A stretch of 12,939 bases of DNA, taken from NCBI GenBank assembly GCA_021732945.1, contig JAKFWB010000247.1, positions 1-12,939 on the forward strand, read 5' to 3'. The notes below the pieces were generated by a model. That model did not search any database and was not told the origin of the DNA. It worked only from the letters and a program-made list of their open reading frames with translations. This DNA is from Porphyrobacter sp. (lineage in GTDB: Bacteria > Pseudomonadota > Alphaproteobacteria > Sphingomonadales > Sphingomonadaceae). Shown here in pieces: positions 5,331 to 12,939 of this stretch (within the stretch, counting starts at the first letter, position 1; each line of letters starts with the position of its first letter). The position numbers were made by a program, and so were the translations under genes.

Positions 5331-7142
5331 ATGGCCTCTTCCCCCCTTGCCCCGTCAATGCTGGCCTCCGTCCTTGGTGTCACCGTTTCGCTGTCGGGCA
5401 AGGCGTGGCGCTGGCGCGGGGGCAATATGGCGCTGGACGATACGGAAAGTGCTGACGCGCGCGAACTGAACCGCACGATCCTTGACCAACTCCTGCTGAC
5501 ACGCGGCGTGGCCGAGGATGATCTGGAACGCCACGCCCAGCCCACCTTGCGCGGCTTCCTCCCCGATCCGGCGATCTTCCGCGATATGGAAACCGCTGCG
5601 ACGCGCCTTGCTCACAGCGTGACGACGGGCGAGCGCGTGACGATCTATGGCGATTACGACGTTGACGGCGCAACCAGCGCGGCGCTGCTGGTAGAACTGC
5701 TGCGGCAATTGGGGCTGGAGGCGGGCTATTACATCCCTGACCGCCTGCTCGAAGGTTATGGCCCCTCGGGCGAAGCGCTGGTGCGACTGGGAGAGGCGGG
5801 ATCGCAACTGATCGTCACGGTCGATTGCGGGGCGATGGCGCATGAAGCGCTGGGGATGGCCCGTGACGCTGGTGTCGATGTGATCGTGGTCGATCACCAC
5901 AAATGCTCAGCCGAACTTCCCCCCGCTGCCGCGCTGGTCAATCCCAACCGGCTCGACGAAAGCGATGCAGGTGCCGCCCACGGCCATTTGGCGGCGGTGG
6001 GTGTCGCATTCCTGCTCGGCGTGGCGTTGGTGCGATGCTTGCGCGGTAAGGGCTGGTTCGGCGACTACCGGCGCGAGCCTGATCTGATGGGCCTGCTTGA
6101 TCTGGTCGCGCTTGGCACCGTGGCTGATGTCGCCGCGCTCCACGGGCTCAACCGCGCTTTCGTGGCCCAAGGCCTGAAGGTGCTCGCCCGCCGCGACCGA
6201 ATCGGCATGGCGGCGCTGATGGATGCAAGCCGCCTCACCCGCGCGCCCCAAGCCAGCGACCTCGGCTTTGCGCTTGGCCCCAGGATCAACGCTGGTGGAC
6301 GGATTGGCGAATCCACTTTGGGTGTGCGCCTGCTCACCACGACCGATCCCGAAGAAGCCCGCGCCATCGCTGCGCAACTTTCACAATTGAACGAGGAACG
6401 CCGCGCCATCGAAGGGGAAGTGCAGGAAGCCGCCGAAGCGCAGCTTGCCAGGCAGCACAACATGGCGGTGCAAGTGATCTCGGGCTATGGCTGGCACCCC
6501 GGCGTGATCGGAATTGTGGCGGGGCGCATCAAGGAAAAGACCGGCAAGCCCGCCGTGGTGATCGCCTTGGATGAGGCACAGGGCAAAGGCTCGGGCCGCT
6601 CGATCAGCGGGGTCGATCTGGGGGCCGCAATCATCGCCGCGCGCGAAGCCGGGCTGCTGGTCGCAGGCGGAGGGCACGCCATGGCTGCGGGGCTGACTAT
6701 CGATCCTGCGCGGCTCTCCGAATTTGCTGCCTTCCTCGATACGCGACTGGCGCGCGATGTTGACCGGGCGCGGTCCGACGCTGCGCTTTTGCTCGATCTC
6801 GCGCTGGCACCGGGCGGGTTGACGCCGGAATTGGTGGAGACGCTGGAAGCGGCCGGGCCATACGGGGTCGGCTGGCCTGCGCCGCGCGTGGCGGTTGGCC
6901 CGGTGCGGATCGTCAAGGCCGATATCGTTGGCAAGGATCACCTGCGGGTGATCGCCAGCGGCAATGATGGCCGCAGCTTCAAGGCCATCGCCTTCCGCGC
7001 GGGCGAGACCGAAATGGGGCAGACCTTGCTCCACCGCAGCACCGGGCGACGCTTCCACCTTGCAGGGCGGGTCAAGCTGGATGATTGGGGCAACCGCCCA
7101 GCCGCAGAACTGCATCTGGAAGACGCCGCCTTTGCCGATTAA
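5331..7142 (+). CDS. recJ: Single-stranded-DNA-specific 5'-3' exonuclease RecJ
   Basis: A 603-residue RecJ of usual bacterial length. RecJ degrades single-stranded DNA 5' to 3' using Mn/Mg ions and acts in RecF-pathway recombination, mismatch repair and base-excision repair. The DHH phosphoesterase motifs are all present: VTIYGDYDVDGATS (103-116), IVTVDCG (161-167), VIVVDHHK (184-191, the DHH motif) and GTVADVAAL (262-270). GPRINAGGRIG (316-326) follows. The DHHA1 domain has WHPGVIGIVAGRIKEK (388-403), GSGRSISG (420-427) and AGGGHAMAAG (445-454); the OB-fold part completes the C-terminus. ATG 5331 leads into LGVTVSLSGKAWRWR, a typical RecJ N-terminus; ATG 5358 or nearby is a possible alternative because the upstream AAG is a poor ribosome-binding site. 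The gene is single, divergent from the flavodoxin-like gene, and followed by the tRNA-Glu unit. Confidence 0.96.
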   Translation: MASSPLAPSMLASVLGVTVSLSGKAWRWRGGNMALDDTESADARELNRTILDQLLLTRGVAEDDLERHAQPTLRGFLPDPAIFRDMETAATRLAHSVTTGERVTIYGDYDVDGATSAALLVELLRQLGLEAGYYIPDRLLEGYGPSGEALVRLGEAGSQLIVTVDCGAMAHEALGMARDAGVDVIVVDHHKCSAELPPAAALVNPNRLDESDAGAAHGHLAAVGVAFLLGVALVRCLRGKGWFGDYRREPDLMGLLDLVALGTVADVAALHGLNRAFVAQGLKVLARRDRIGMAALMDASRLTRAPQASDLGFALGPRINAGGRIGESTLGVRLLTTTDPEEARAIAAQLSQLNEERRAIEGEVQEAAEAQLARQHNMAVQVISGYGWHPGVIGIVAGRIKEKTGKPAVVIALDEAQGKGSGRSISGVDLGAAIIAAREAGLLVAGGGHAMAAGLTIDPARLSEFAAFLDTRLARDVDRARSDAALLLDLALAPGGLTPELVETLEAAGPYGVGWPAPRVAVGPVRIVKADIVGKDHLRVIASGNDGRSFKAIAFRAGETEMGQTLLHRSTGRRFHLAGRVKLDDWGNRPAAELHLEDAAFAD

Positions 7143-7183
7143 GGGGCACGTGCAGCTTTTTGCAGAAGCCCTAGCAAACGGGC

Positions 7184-7212
7184 TTGACCGCCTCCAATCA
7201 CCCCCCTAAAGG
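7184..7212 (+). promoter_or_regulatory. Promoter of tRNA-Glu
   Basis: TTGACC (7184-7189) and TAAAGG (7207-7212) are separated by exactly 17 bp, placing a start site about 14 bases before the tRNA 5' end. The -35 is a near-consensus sigma-70 box. A GC-rich stretch follows the -10 (CCCGC), as in growth-rate-controlled stable-RNA promoters. A short AAGCCC/GGGCTT hairpin (7166-7185), possibly ending the recJ transcript, overlaps the -35. Confidence 0.65.
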
Positions 7213-7232
7213 CCCGCTCTCGCAATCGCGAC

Positions 7233-7307
7233 GGCCCCTTCGTCTAGCGGTTAGGACGCGGCCCTTTCACGGCTGAAACACGGGTTCGATTCCCGTAGGG
7301 GTCACCA
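7233..7307 (+). tRNA. tRNA-Glu (anticodon UUC)
   Basis: A complete 75-nt tRNA with encoded CCA (7305-7307). The acceptor stem pairs GGCCCCT with AGGGGTC (one G-U pair), and the discriminator is A7304. The D-arm holds TCTAGCGGTTAGGA. The anticodon stem CGGCC/GGCTG closes the loop CTTTCAC with anticodon TTC at 7266-7268, reading GAA/GAG. The T-arm is ACGGG-TTCGATT-CCCGT. It has its own promoter and a terminator 15 bases downstream, so it is a monocistronic tRNA unit between recJ and phoR. tRNA 3' ends are common integration sites, but no integrase or duplicated end is seen nearby. Confidence 0.98.
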
Positions 7308-7321
7308 TTTTTGGTGCGATC

Positions 7322-7358
7322 AAAAAGGGCGGCAGGCTTTGGCTTGGCCGCCTTTTTT
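7322..7358 (+). terminator. Rho-independent terminator of tRNA-Glu
   Basis: An A-tract (7322-7326) precedes GGCGGC (7328-7333), which pairs with GCCGCC (7347-7352) over a 13-nt loop, followed by six Ts (7353-7358). The A/T tracts extend the stem by further pairs. It lies 15 bases after the tRNA CCA and would separate the tRNA transcript from phoR. The A-tract upstream could also let it work weakly in the reverse direction. Confidence 0.88.
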
Positions 7359-7420
7359 CTTGGCAGGAAGCATGGCCCCCCGCTTCCCACAGCGCCTTGC
7401 AGCCTGTATGGCCCTGCGCC

Positions 7421-8674
7421 ATGGGCAGCGGCCAGAACATCCCGATCGCCGGCATTCTTCTGGCGCTGGTGACCATCGGGGCGATGCTGTCGCTGGGGGT
7501 TGATTTGGTAATCGGCCTATCGGTGCTGACGGTGTGGGTGGGATCGCTGCTCGTTGCATCGGGGCGGCCGCCTGAACCGGCAAAGACCGATGTCAAACAA
7601 CCGGTCACCATCGATTCGATCCGCGATCTGATCGAAAACTCCACCACCCCGCTGATGATCACCGAACGCAGCACGATTGCGATGGCCAACCGTGCCGCGC
7701 GGCGGATGCTGGGGCCGCATGTGGTCGGGCAGGATGCGCGCGTGGCACTGCGCCAGCCTGAGGCGATCTCGCTCCTCAACGAAAAGCGCAAGGGTGAGGT
7801 CATCGTGCGCGGGCTCGTGCGGCGCGGCGATATCTGGCAGATCAACCGCCAGCAGATTGATGAGCGGCTGGCCATGCTGGAATTCATCAACCAGACCGCC
7901 GAAGCCGATATCAGCCGCGCGCATACTGATTTCGTCGCCAATGCCAGCCACGAGTTGCGCACCCCGCTGGCGGCGATTCTCGGCTATGTCGAAACGCTGC
8001 AAGAAGGTGACGGCAAGCTCGACACCCCGACCGCGCAGAAGTTTCTCGGCATTATCGAACGCGAAGCGCAGCGGCTTCATGCGCTGGTCAGCGATTTGAT
8101 GAGCCTGTCGCGGGTCGAGGCGGAAAAGCACGATTTGCCGACCGAGCGGATTGACCTCGCGTCGCTGGTGGAACGCGCCGCGCGCGATGCGGCGGGGCCG
8201 AACCGGATCGACCGGCTGACGCTGGAATTGTCGGCTGAACCCTGCGTTCTGGGCGATCTGCAACAGTTGGAGCAGGTGGTGCGCAATCTGGTCGACAATG
8301 CGCTGAAATATGGCTCGGCCGATAAGCCGGTCACCGTGACGCTCGATCTGAGCCAGGCCGATCAGGCGCGGATTGCCGTGGTTGATCAGGGCGATGGCAT
8401 TGCGCCGGAACAGATTCCGCATCTGACGCGCCGATTCTATCGCACCGATCCCGGTCGCAGCCGGGCCTCGGGCGGCACCGGCTTGGGCCTTGCGATCGTG
8501 AAGCATATTGTCGAGCGGCATCGCGGGCGGCTCGACATCACCAGCGAAGTGGGCAAGGGCACCCGTGTTGTGGTGCGCATCCCGCTCGCCGAACCAGAAC
8601 CAGACCCAGAAACCGACGACCATGTCACGCCGGATGCATCGCCGGCGGAGGCGAATACCGAACAATTGTCATAG
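7421..8674 (+). CDS. phoR: Phosphate-regulon sensor histidine kinase PhoR
   Basis: A 417-residue membrane histidine kinase. Two hydrophobic segments (about 8-25 and 29-46) with almost no periplasmic loop anchor it, as in PhoR, which detects the Pst transporter state rather than an external ligand. A PAS-like region (about 64-160) follows. HisKA has FVANASHELRTP with phosphorylated His177. The ATPase domain has NLVDNALKYG (289-298), DQGDGI (322-327), RRFYRTD (337-343) and GGTGLGLAI (351-359). The C-terminus is an acidic, proline-rich tail of about 25 residues. PhoR phosphorylates or dephosphorylates PhoB according to phosphate supply; phoB is not in the window. The start is uncertain: ATG 7421 is favoured, TTG 7397 would add eight residues, and neither has a clear ribosome-binding site. 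Its own promoter was not identified. The adjacent pst genes support the PhoR assignment. Confidence 0.92.
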   Translation: MGSGQNIPIAGILLALVTIGAMLSLGVDLVIGLSVLTVWVGSLLVASGRPPEPAKTDVKQPVTIDSIRDLIENSTTPLMITERSTIAMANRAARRMLGPHVVGQDARVALRQPEAISLLNEKRKGEVIVRGLVRRGDIWQINRQQIDERLAMLEFINQTAEADISRAHTDFVANASHELRTPLAAILGYVETLQEGDGKLDTPTAQKFLGIIEREAQRLHALVSDLMSLSRVEAEKHDLPTERIDLASLVERAARDAAGPNRIDRLTLELSAEPCVLGDLQQLEQVVRNLVDNALKYGSADKPVTVTLDLSQADQARIAVVDQGDGIAPEQIPHLTRRFYRTDPGRSRASGGTGLGLAIVKHIVERHRGRLDITSEVGKGTRVVVRIPLAEPEPDPETDDHVTPDASPAEANTEQLS

Positions 8675-8683
8675 CAATGTCTT
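8666..8683 (+). promoter_or_regulatory. Pho box (PhoB binding site) before pstC
   Basis: TTGTCAT (8666-8672), AGCA spacer, ATGTCTT (8677-8683): two 7-bp direct repeats at the 11-bp period of PhoB sites, matching CTGTCAT at 6 and 5 of 7 positions. It spans the phoR stop codon and lies about 100 bp before pstC, the right place to drive pstC-pstA-pstB-phoU. The -10 is not clear; AGCATG-like and GCATAG-like sequences downstream are poor matches. Confidence 0.65.
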
Positions 8684-8786
8684 TTTTCTTCAGCATGCGC
8701 CAGCCATGGCATAGGGGCCGGCGTACAAGGGCGTTGCCGGCGCTCACCGATTTGCGCACCGCCTGCAGGAAACACAGATCACCGAC

Positions 8787-10172
8787 ATGTCGCCGATCAC
8801 ATTGATCCTGATTGCGATCGGCCTTGGACTGGCCGGATGGCTGGCCGGCCGGGCTAAGGCGTGGAGCTTCCAGTCAAGCGATCCAGCATTGCGCCCAACC
8901 TCGCGGCCGATCTACCATGCATGGTATGTGGCGCTGTGGGTAGTGCTGCCGGTCTTGGGCTTTGTGGCGTTGTGGGGCGTGATTGCACCGCAGCTGATCC
9001 TGCAATCCGTGCTCACCTCGCCCGCCGCTGACGTTTTGCCCGCGTTCGGGTTTGACCGTGACGCATTTCTGGGGGAAGCGCGCGCTGTGGCGTTGGGGCA
9101 GGCCCCGGGCGTGTTCAACGAAGAAGCCGAAGCGCTGGTTGCGCCGTTCCGTGATGCGGTTGCGCGTTACAACATCATTGGCACCATCGTAACGGTGCTG
9201 ATTGCACTTGCAGGCGGCGCCTTTGCCTTCCTGCGCCTGCGCCCGGATTTCAGCGCCCGCACCAAGGTGGAGCGGACGATCATGATGATCCTGATGCTGG
9301 CATCGCTGGTCGCGATCCTCACCACCATGGGCATCTTCGGCTCTCTGGTGTTTGAAACCGTGCGCTTCTTCGGCATCGTTTCCCCGGTGGATTTCCTGTT
9401 CGGCACAGTCTGGGGGCCGGATACGATGGTCAGCCCCGAAGCGACTGATTCGTCGCGCTACGGCGCAGTCCCGCTGTTCTGGGGCACAATCTTCATTGGC
9501 GCGATCATCGCCATGATTGTGGCGATCCCGCTGGGCCTGATGAGCGCGATCTACCTCACCCAATATGCCGATCCGCGCGTGCGCGCGTGGGTGAAGCCGC
9601 TGCTGGAACTGCTCGCGGGGGTTCCAACGGTGGTCTACGGCTATTTCGCCGCGCTGACGCTGGCACCGATGATCCGCGATGCGGCGGTGGCAATCGGTAT
9701 CACCAGCGCCTCCACCGAAAGCGCGCTCGCCGCTGGGCTCGTGATGGGGGTGATGATCATTCCCTTCGTGTCATCAATGGCGGATGATTCGATGGCGGCT
9801 GTGCCCGGCGCGATGCGCGACGGCAGTCTGGCGATGGGCGCAACCAAATCCGAAACGATCCGCCGCGTGCTGTTTCCCGCCGCCCTGCCCGGTATTGTCG
9901 CCGGGATCATGCTGGCGATCAGCCGCGCGATTGGCGAGACGATGATCGTGGTGATGGCCGCCTCGCCAGCGGCGAACCTCACCGCCAACCCGCTTGAGCC
10001 GATGTCGACTGTGACGGTGCAGATCGTCAAGCTGCTGACCGGCGAACAGAGCACTGATCACCCCGCCACACTCAGCGCCTTTGCGCTGGGGTTTGTGCTG
10101 TTCATGGTGACGCTGGCGCTGAACTTCATTGCCCTGCGGGTGGTCAAACGCTTCCGGGAGGCTTACGAATGA
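8787..10172 (+). CDS. pstC: Phosphate ABC transporter permease PstC (extended alphaproteobacterial form)
   Basis: A 461-residue inner-membrane permease of the high-affinity PstSCAB phosphate importer, longer than the roughly 320 residues of the E. coli protein. The extra N-terminal part carries hydrophobic segments at about 3-20, 46-75, 129-150 and 164-190 with a 50-residue soluble insert (about 76-128); this extension is known in alphaproteobacterial PstC. The transport domain starts around 226 with FWGTIFIGAIIAMIVAIPLG and includes LLAGVPTVVYGYFA (275-288). The coupling loop GAMRDGSLAMGATKSETIRR (341-360) contacts PstB. ATG 8787 is preceded by AGGAAA at 8767-8772, about 14 bases away, which is rather far. 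It begins the pst run, after the Pho box; its end overlaps pstA by ATGA. Confidence 0.94.
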   Translation: MSPITLILIAIGLGLAGWLAGRAKAWSFQSSDPALRPTSRPIYHAWYVALWVVLPVLGFVALWGVIAPQLILQSVLTSPAADVLPAFGFDRDAFLGEARAVALGQAPGVFNEEAEALVAPFRDAVARYNIIGTIVTVLIALAGGAFAFLRLRPDFSARTKVERTIMMILMLASLVAILTTMGIFGSLVFETVRFFGIVSPVDFLFGTVWGPDTMVSPEATDSSRYGAVPLFWGTIFIGAIIAMIVAIPLGLMSAIYLTQYADPRVRAWVKPLLELLAGVPTVVYGYFAALTLAPMIRDAAVAIGITSASTESALAAGLVMGVMIIPFVSSMADDSMAAVPGAMRDGSLAMGATKSETIRRVLFPAALPGIVAGIMLAISRAIGETMIVVMAASPAANLTANPLEPMSTVTVQIVKLLTGEQSTDHPATLSAFALGFVLFMVTLALNFIALRVVKRFREAYE

Positions 10173-11458
10173 GCAGTTCCGCCCTTCCCGCGGTCGGCGC
10201 CGCCGCATCCGCTGGCGCCGACCGACCCACCCGCACCCCTGATTTCGAAGCGCGCCTTGCCCGTCGCTACCGCGCTGAACGCAATTTTCGCCTGCTTGGC
10301 TTTGGTGCTGTCGCCTTTTCGCTCGCGGTGCTGGTGTTTCTGCTTGGCAATATGCTGATCAACGGCATTGCCGGTTTCCAGCGCGCCGAACTGACCGTGA
10401 CAATCGACTTCCCCGAAAGCGGGGTCACGGGCGACGCGGTGTCATTCAACGCGCCAAGCGCCACACAAACACTGGAGATGCAGGGCCTTCCCGATGTGGT
10501 GAAGTTCTATGCCGAACAGCAGCTTGGCGCCGACACCGCAGCGCAGGTATCCGGCGAGGGGTGGCGGGATGTCGCCGCTGCGCTTGCTGCCGATCCGACG
10601 CTGGTCACCCGCGCCGCCACCTTCGAACTGCCAACCACCTCCGCGCTCGCCGCCGGGTTGCAAGGCGAGGGCGCGCCGGAAATGCAAGCATTGGCAAAAC
10701 GCCTCGCGAGCGAAGGCAAGCTGGCGCGCAATTGGGACTGGGGCTTTCTTTCCCGGTCCGATGCGACCAGCCCGCAGGCGGTGGGGATCTGGGGGGCGCT
10801 GAAAGGCTCAATGCTGACCATGCTGGTCACGCTTGCGCTGGCCTTCCCGGTGGGTGTGCTGTCGGCGCTCTATCTTGAGGAATATGCTCCGCGCAATCGC
10901 TGGACCGATCTGATCGAGGTCTCGATCAGCAATCTTGCTGCTGTGCCTTCGATCATTTTCGGCCTGCTGGGGCTGGCGATCTTTCTGGCGATCTTCCCCA
11001 ACCTGCGGTCCGCGCCCCTGATTGGCGGGATGACCTTGGCGCTGATGACGATGCCCGTGATCGTGATTTCCGGGCGCAACGCCATCAAGGCGGTGCCGCC
11101 TTCGATCCGTGACGGGGCGCTGGCGATTGGTGCCTCGCCCGTGCAGGTGGTGTTTCACCACGTCTTGCCGCTGGCCTTGCCGGGGATGTTGACGGGCACG
11201 ATCATTGGCATGGCCCGCGCGCTCGGCGAAACCGCGCCGCTGTTGCTGATCGGGATGCGCGCCTTTGTCGCGACGCCGCCTGACGGTTTCACCTCGCCTG
11301 CCACTGTTCTGCCGATGCAAATATTTCTGTGGTCTGACGAAATTGATCGCGGCTTTGTGGAACGCACCAGCGCGGCTATCATCGTGCTGCTGGTGTTCCT
11401 GCTCGCCATGAATGGCCTTGCCATCTACCTACGCAACAAGTTCGAGAAACGCTGGTGA
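10169..11458 (+). CDS. pstA: Phosphate ABC transporter permease PstA (with large N-terminal domain)
   Basis: A 429-residue partner permease of PstC, against about 300 residues in E. coli. A cytoplasmic N-terminus of about 40 residues is followed by a first membrane helix (about 43-65). A periplasmic insert of roughly 130 residues (about 70-205), the DUF3333-type region usual in alphaproteobacterial PstA, comes next. The transport domain begins near 206: [43 protein letters not shown] (251-272) and the PstB-coupling loop [20 protein letters not shown] (312-331). The final helix is at about 400-420. The ATG overlaps the pstC stop as ATGA and the end overlaps pstB as GTGA, so translation is probably coupled. 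The insert may dock the phosphate-binding protein PstS, but that is inference. Confidence 0.94.
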   Translation: MSSSALPAVGAAASAGADRPTRTPDFEARLARRYRAERNFRLLGFGAVAFSLAVLVFLLGNMLINGIAGFQRAELTVTIDFPESGVTGDAVSFNAPSATQTLEMQGLPDVVKFYAEQQLGADTAAQVSGEGWRDVAAALAADPTLVTRAATFELPTTSALAAGLQGEGAPEMQALAKRLASEGKLARNWDWGFLSRSDATSPQAVGIWGALKGSMLTMLVTLALAFPVGVLSALYLEEYAPRNRWTDLIEVSISNLAAVPSIIFGLLGLAIFLAIFPNLRSAPLIGGMTLALMTMPVIVISGRNAIKAVPPSIRDGALAIGASPVQVVFHHVLPLALPGMLTGTIIGMARALGETAPLLLIGMRAFVATPPDGFTSPATVLPMQIFLWSDEIDRGFVERTSAAIIVLLVFLLAMNGLAIYLRNKFEKRW

Positions 11459-12243
11459 CTGTGATCCATCCCAACATGGCAGACGAAGGCGCGAAAATTC
11501 GCGCGCGCGACGTTTGCGTCTTTTACGGTGACAAGAAGGCGATTGACGAAGTGTCGATCGACATCTCGCCCAATTATGTCACCGCCTTCATCGGCCCTTC
11601 GGGCTGCGGGAAATCAACCTTCCTGCGGTGCTTCAACCGCATGAACGACACCATTGGCGCGGCCAAGGTGACGGGGCTGATCGAGCTTGATGGAGAGAAT
11701 ATCCACGGCGACCGGATGGACGTGGTGCAACTGCGTGCCCGTGTCGGCATGGTGTTCCAGAAGCCCAATCCCTTCCCCAAATCGATCTACGAAAACATCG
11801 CCTATGGCCCGAAGATTCACGGCTTTGCCGAGAAGAAGGCCGATCTCGATGTGATCGTTGAACGCTCGCTGACGCGGGCGGGCCTGTGGGATGAGGTGAA
11901 AGACCGGCTCGACGATTCGGGCACAGCTTTGTCGGGCGGTCAGCAGCAGCGACTGTGCATCGCCCGGGCCATCGCGGTTGACCCCGAGGTGATCCTGATG
12001 GATGAACCGGCCAGCGCGCTCGATCCCATCGCCACCGCCAAGATCGAGGAACTGATCGATGAACTTTCAGGCCGTTACGCTATCGTGATCGTCACCCACT
12101 CGATGCAACAGGCGGCCCGCGTCAGCCAGCGCACAGCGTTCTTCCACCTCGGCAAAATGGTGGAATATGGCCCGACCTCGGAAATCTTCACCAATCCGAT
12201 CGAAGAACGCACCAAGGATTACATCACCGGGCGGTACGGTTGA
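11455..12243 (+). CDS. pstB: Phosphate ABC transporter ATP-binding protein PstB
   Basis: A 262-residue ABC ATPase of standard PstB length that powers phosphate import through PstC/PstA and also takes part, with PhoU, in signalling to PhoR. All motifs are intact: Walker [10 protein letters not shown] (47-55), Q-loop [20 protein letters not shown] (99-118, a PstB hallmark), signature LSGGQQQR (159-166), Walker B VILMDEP (179-185) and H-loop IVTHS (212-216). The C-terminal [12 protein letters not shown] is also typical. I chose GTG 11455, whose overlap with the pstA stop (GTGA) suggests coupling; ATG 11476 would give a protein shorter by seven residues and cannot be excluded, since neither start has a strong ribosome-binding site. 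The stop overlaps the phoU start by one base (TGATG). Confidence 0.96.
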   Translation: MTVIHPNMADEGAKIRARDVCVFYGDKKAIDEVSIDISPNYVTAFIGPSGCGKSTFLRCFNRMNDTIGAAKVTGLIELDGENIHGDRMDVVQLRARVGMVFQKPNPFPKSIYENIAYGPKIHGFAEKKADLDVIVERSLTRAGLWDEVKDRLDDSGTALSGGQQQRLCIARAIAVDPEVILMDEPASALDPIATAKIEELIDELSGRYAIVIVTHSMQQAARVSQRTAFFHLGKMVEYGPTSEIFTNPIEERTKDYITGRYG

Positions 12244-12911
12244 TGGCTGAACACACGGTCAAGGCATTTGATGAGGACATCACCCGGCTGCGCGGGTTGA
12301 TCGCGGAGATGGGCGGCCTGGCCGAAGTCGCGATTGCGGAATCGCTCGATGCGCTGGTGCGCGGCGACGAAGCGCTGGCTGAACAGGTTGTGCTCCGTGA
12401 CAAGCGGATGGACGCGCTTGAGATGGAGGTCGATAAGCTCGCAGTGCGGATCATCGCCCTACGCGCGCCGATGGCGGATGATCTTCGCGAAGTGATTGCC
12501 GCACTGAAAATTGCAGGCGTGCTCGAACGGATCGGCGATTATTCCAAGAACATCGCCAAGCGGACCGGCATGATCGAAGGCCGCGGCAGATTCGAACCGC
12601 TCACCTTGCTGCCGGCCATGGGCGAATTGGCGGGCGAAATGGTGCATGATGTGCTGACCGCCTATGCGGCGCGCGATCCCGATCTGGCGCGCGAAGTGAT
12701 CGCGACAGACGCCAAGGTCGATGGTTTCTACAACTCCATTTTCCGCAATCTTGTGAGCTATATGGTTGAAAATCCTTCAACCATTTCCAGCGCCGCGCAG
12801 CTCTTGTTTGTGGCGCGCAATATCGAGCGTATTGGTGACCATGCGACCAATGTTGCCGAGATGGTGCACTTCGCCGCGACCGGCGCCTATCCGCCTGAAG
12901 GCGATCGCTGA
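12243..12911 (+). CDS. phoU: Phosphate signalling protein PhoU
   Basis: A 222-residue cytoplasmic helical-bundle protein built from two similar halves. Each half carries the PhoU metal-cluster signatures: DKRMDALEMEVDKL (53-66) with VLERIGDYSKNIAKR (93-107) in the first, and DAKVDGFYNSIFRNL (156-170) with VARNIERIGDHATNVAEMV (190-208) in the second. PhoU links PstB activity to PhoR and keeps the regulon off when phosphate is plentiful; loss of PhoU in E. coli leaves the pathway locked on. The ATG at 12243 shares its A with the pstB TGA (TGATG), so coupled translation is likely; an in-frame TTG three bases earlier is an unlikely start. It is the last gene of the visible operon. Confidence 0.96.
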   Translation: MAEHTVKAFDEDITRLRGLIAEMGGLAEVAIAESLDALVRGDEALAEQVVLRDKRMDALEMEVDKLAVRIIALRAPMADDLREVIAALKIAGVLERIGDYSKNIAKRTGMIEGRGRFEPLTLLPAMGELAGEMVHDVLTAYAARDPDLAREVIATDAKVDGFYNSIFRNLVSYMVENPSTISSAAQLLFVARNIERIGDHATNVAEMVHFAATGAYPPEGDR

Positions 12912-12919
12912 CTTTTTTG

Positions 12920-12937
12920 GTCACGCTTTCGCGTGAC
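12920..12937 (+). terminator. Possible terminator or leader hairpin after phoU (window edge)
   Basis: GTCACGC (12920-12926) and GCGTGAC (12931-12937) form a perfect 7-bp stem with a TTTC loop, eight bases after the phoU stop. The T-tract that would confirm a terminator, if any, lies outside the window; six Ts sit before the stem instead. It may end the pst operon or be read through into a following gene such as phoB. Confidence 0.4.
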
Positions 12938-12939
12938 GC

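Noticed and set aside
7233..7307. tRNA-Glu as the attachment site of an integrated element
   Set aside because: No integrase, no duplicated tRNA 3' end and no mobile cargo nearby; the flanks are recJ and phoR housekeeping genes.
7372..7503. Short plus-strand frame with AGGAAG before its ATG, overlapping the phoR start
   Set aside because: The AGGAAG is only about one base from the ATG, too close to act; the translation is Arg/His/Pro-rich and ends inside phoR. I considered a frameshifted phoR N-terminus but the phoR frame itself holds the membrane helices.
7517..8665. A 382-codon minus-strand open frame opposite phoR
   Set aside because: phoR carries all kinase motifs on the plus strand; the antisense translation has no recognisable domain and is explained by high GC codon bias.
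8717..8741. Repeated GCCGGC (8717-8722 and 8736-8741) between phoR and pstC as a terminator
   Set aside because: The unit is self-complementary, the stem is only 6 bp with a 13-nt loop, and no T-tract follows.

Overview
The window is GC-rich, densely coded chromosomal DNA. It most likely comes from an alphaproteobacterium of the sphingomonad type (Sphingomonadaceae/Erythrobacteraceae). This rests on the extended alphaproteobacterial forms of PstC and PstA, the gene order phoR-pstC-pstA-pstB-phoU, the long LeuA-type isopropylmalate synthase tail and overall protein character. No species can be named from the sequence alone. I see no rRNA, CRISPR array, transposase, integrase or phage gene.

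Layout. Positions 1-610 hold the 3' end of leuA, followed by a 293-bp gap with two stem-loops. A metal-dependent amidohydrolase/lactonase-like gene (904-1962) follows. The next gap (1963-2245) holds a long imperfect palindrome whose arms carry a CCAAG unit three times at 8-bp spacing. Then comes a nitronate monooxygenase-family flavin oxidoreductase (2246-3250). On the minus strand, a two-gene unit reads from 4646 down to 3348: a 259-residue protein of uncertain family, then a 172-residue AHH-type HNH/Endo VII nuclease, joined end to end as TAG|ATG. Upstream of it on the same strand is a flavodoxin-like gene (5246-4749). An 18-bp perfect dyad, CTAAGTA-N4-TACTTAG, lies at the junction.

Positions 5331-7142 encode RecJ on the plus strand. 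After it sits a self-contained tRNA-Glu(UUC) unit with its own promoter and intrinsic terminator (7184-7358). The rest is a phosphate-regulation cluster: phoR sensor kinase, pstC and pstA permeases, pstB ATPase and phoU. The last four genes overlap or nearly abut (ATGA, GTGA, TGATG junctions), so they are probably one translationally coupled transcript. A good Pho-box match (TTGTCAT-AGCA-ATGTCTT) lies over the phoR stop codon, placing PhoB control on pstCAB-phoU. pstS and phoB are not in the window; phoB may follow phoU beyond the right edge.

How it works together. PhoR probably senses the state of the PstCAB importer through PhoU, and PhoB would raise pst transcription under phosphate limitation. 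The other genes are housekeeping (leucine synthesis, recombination, tRNA) or general oxidoreductase/hydrolase genes with no visible pathway link. The least explained parts are the minus-strand nuclease plus partner pair and the palindromic element at about 1996-2152.
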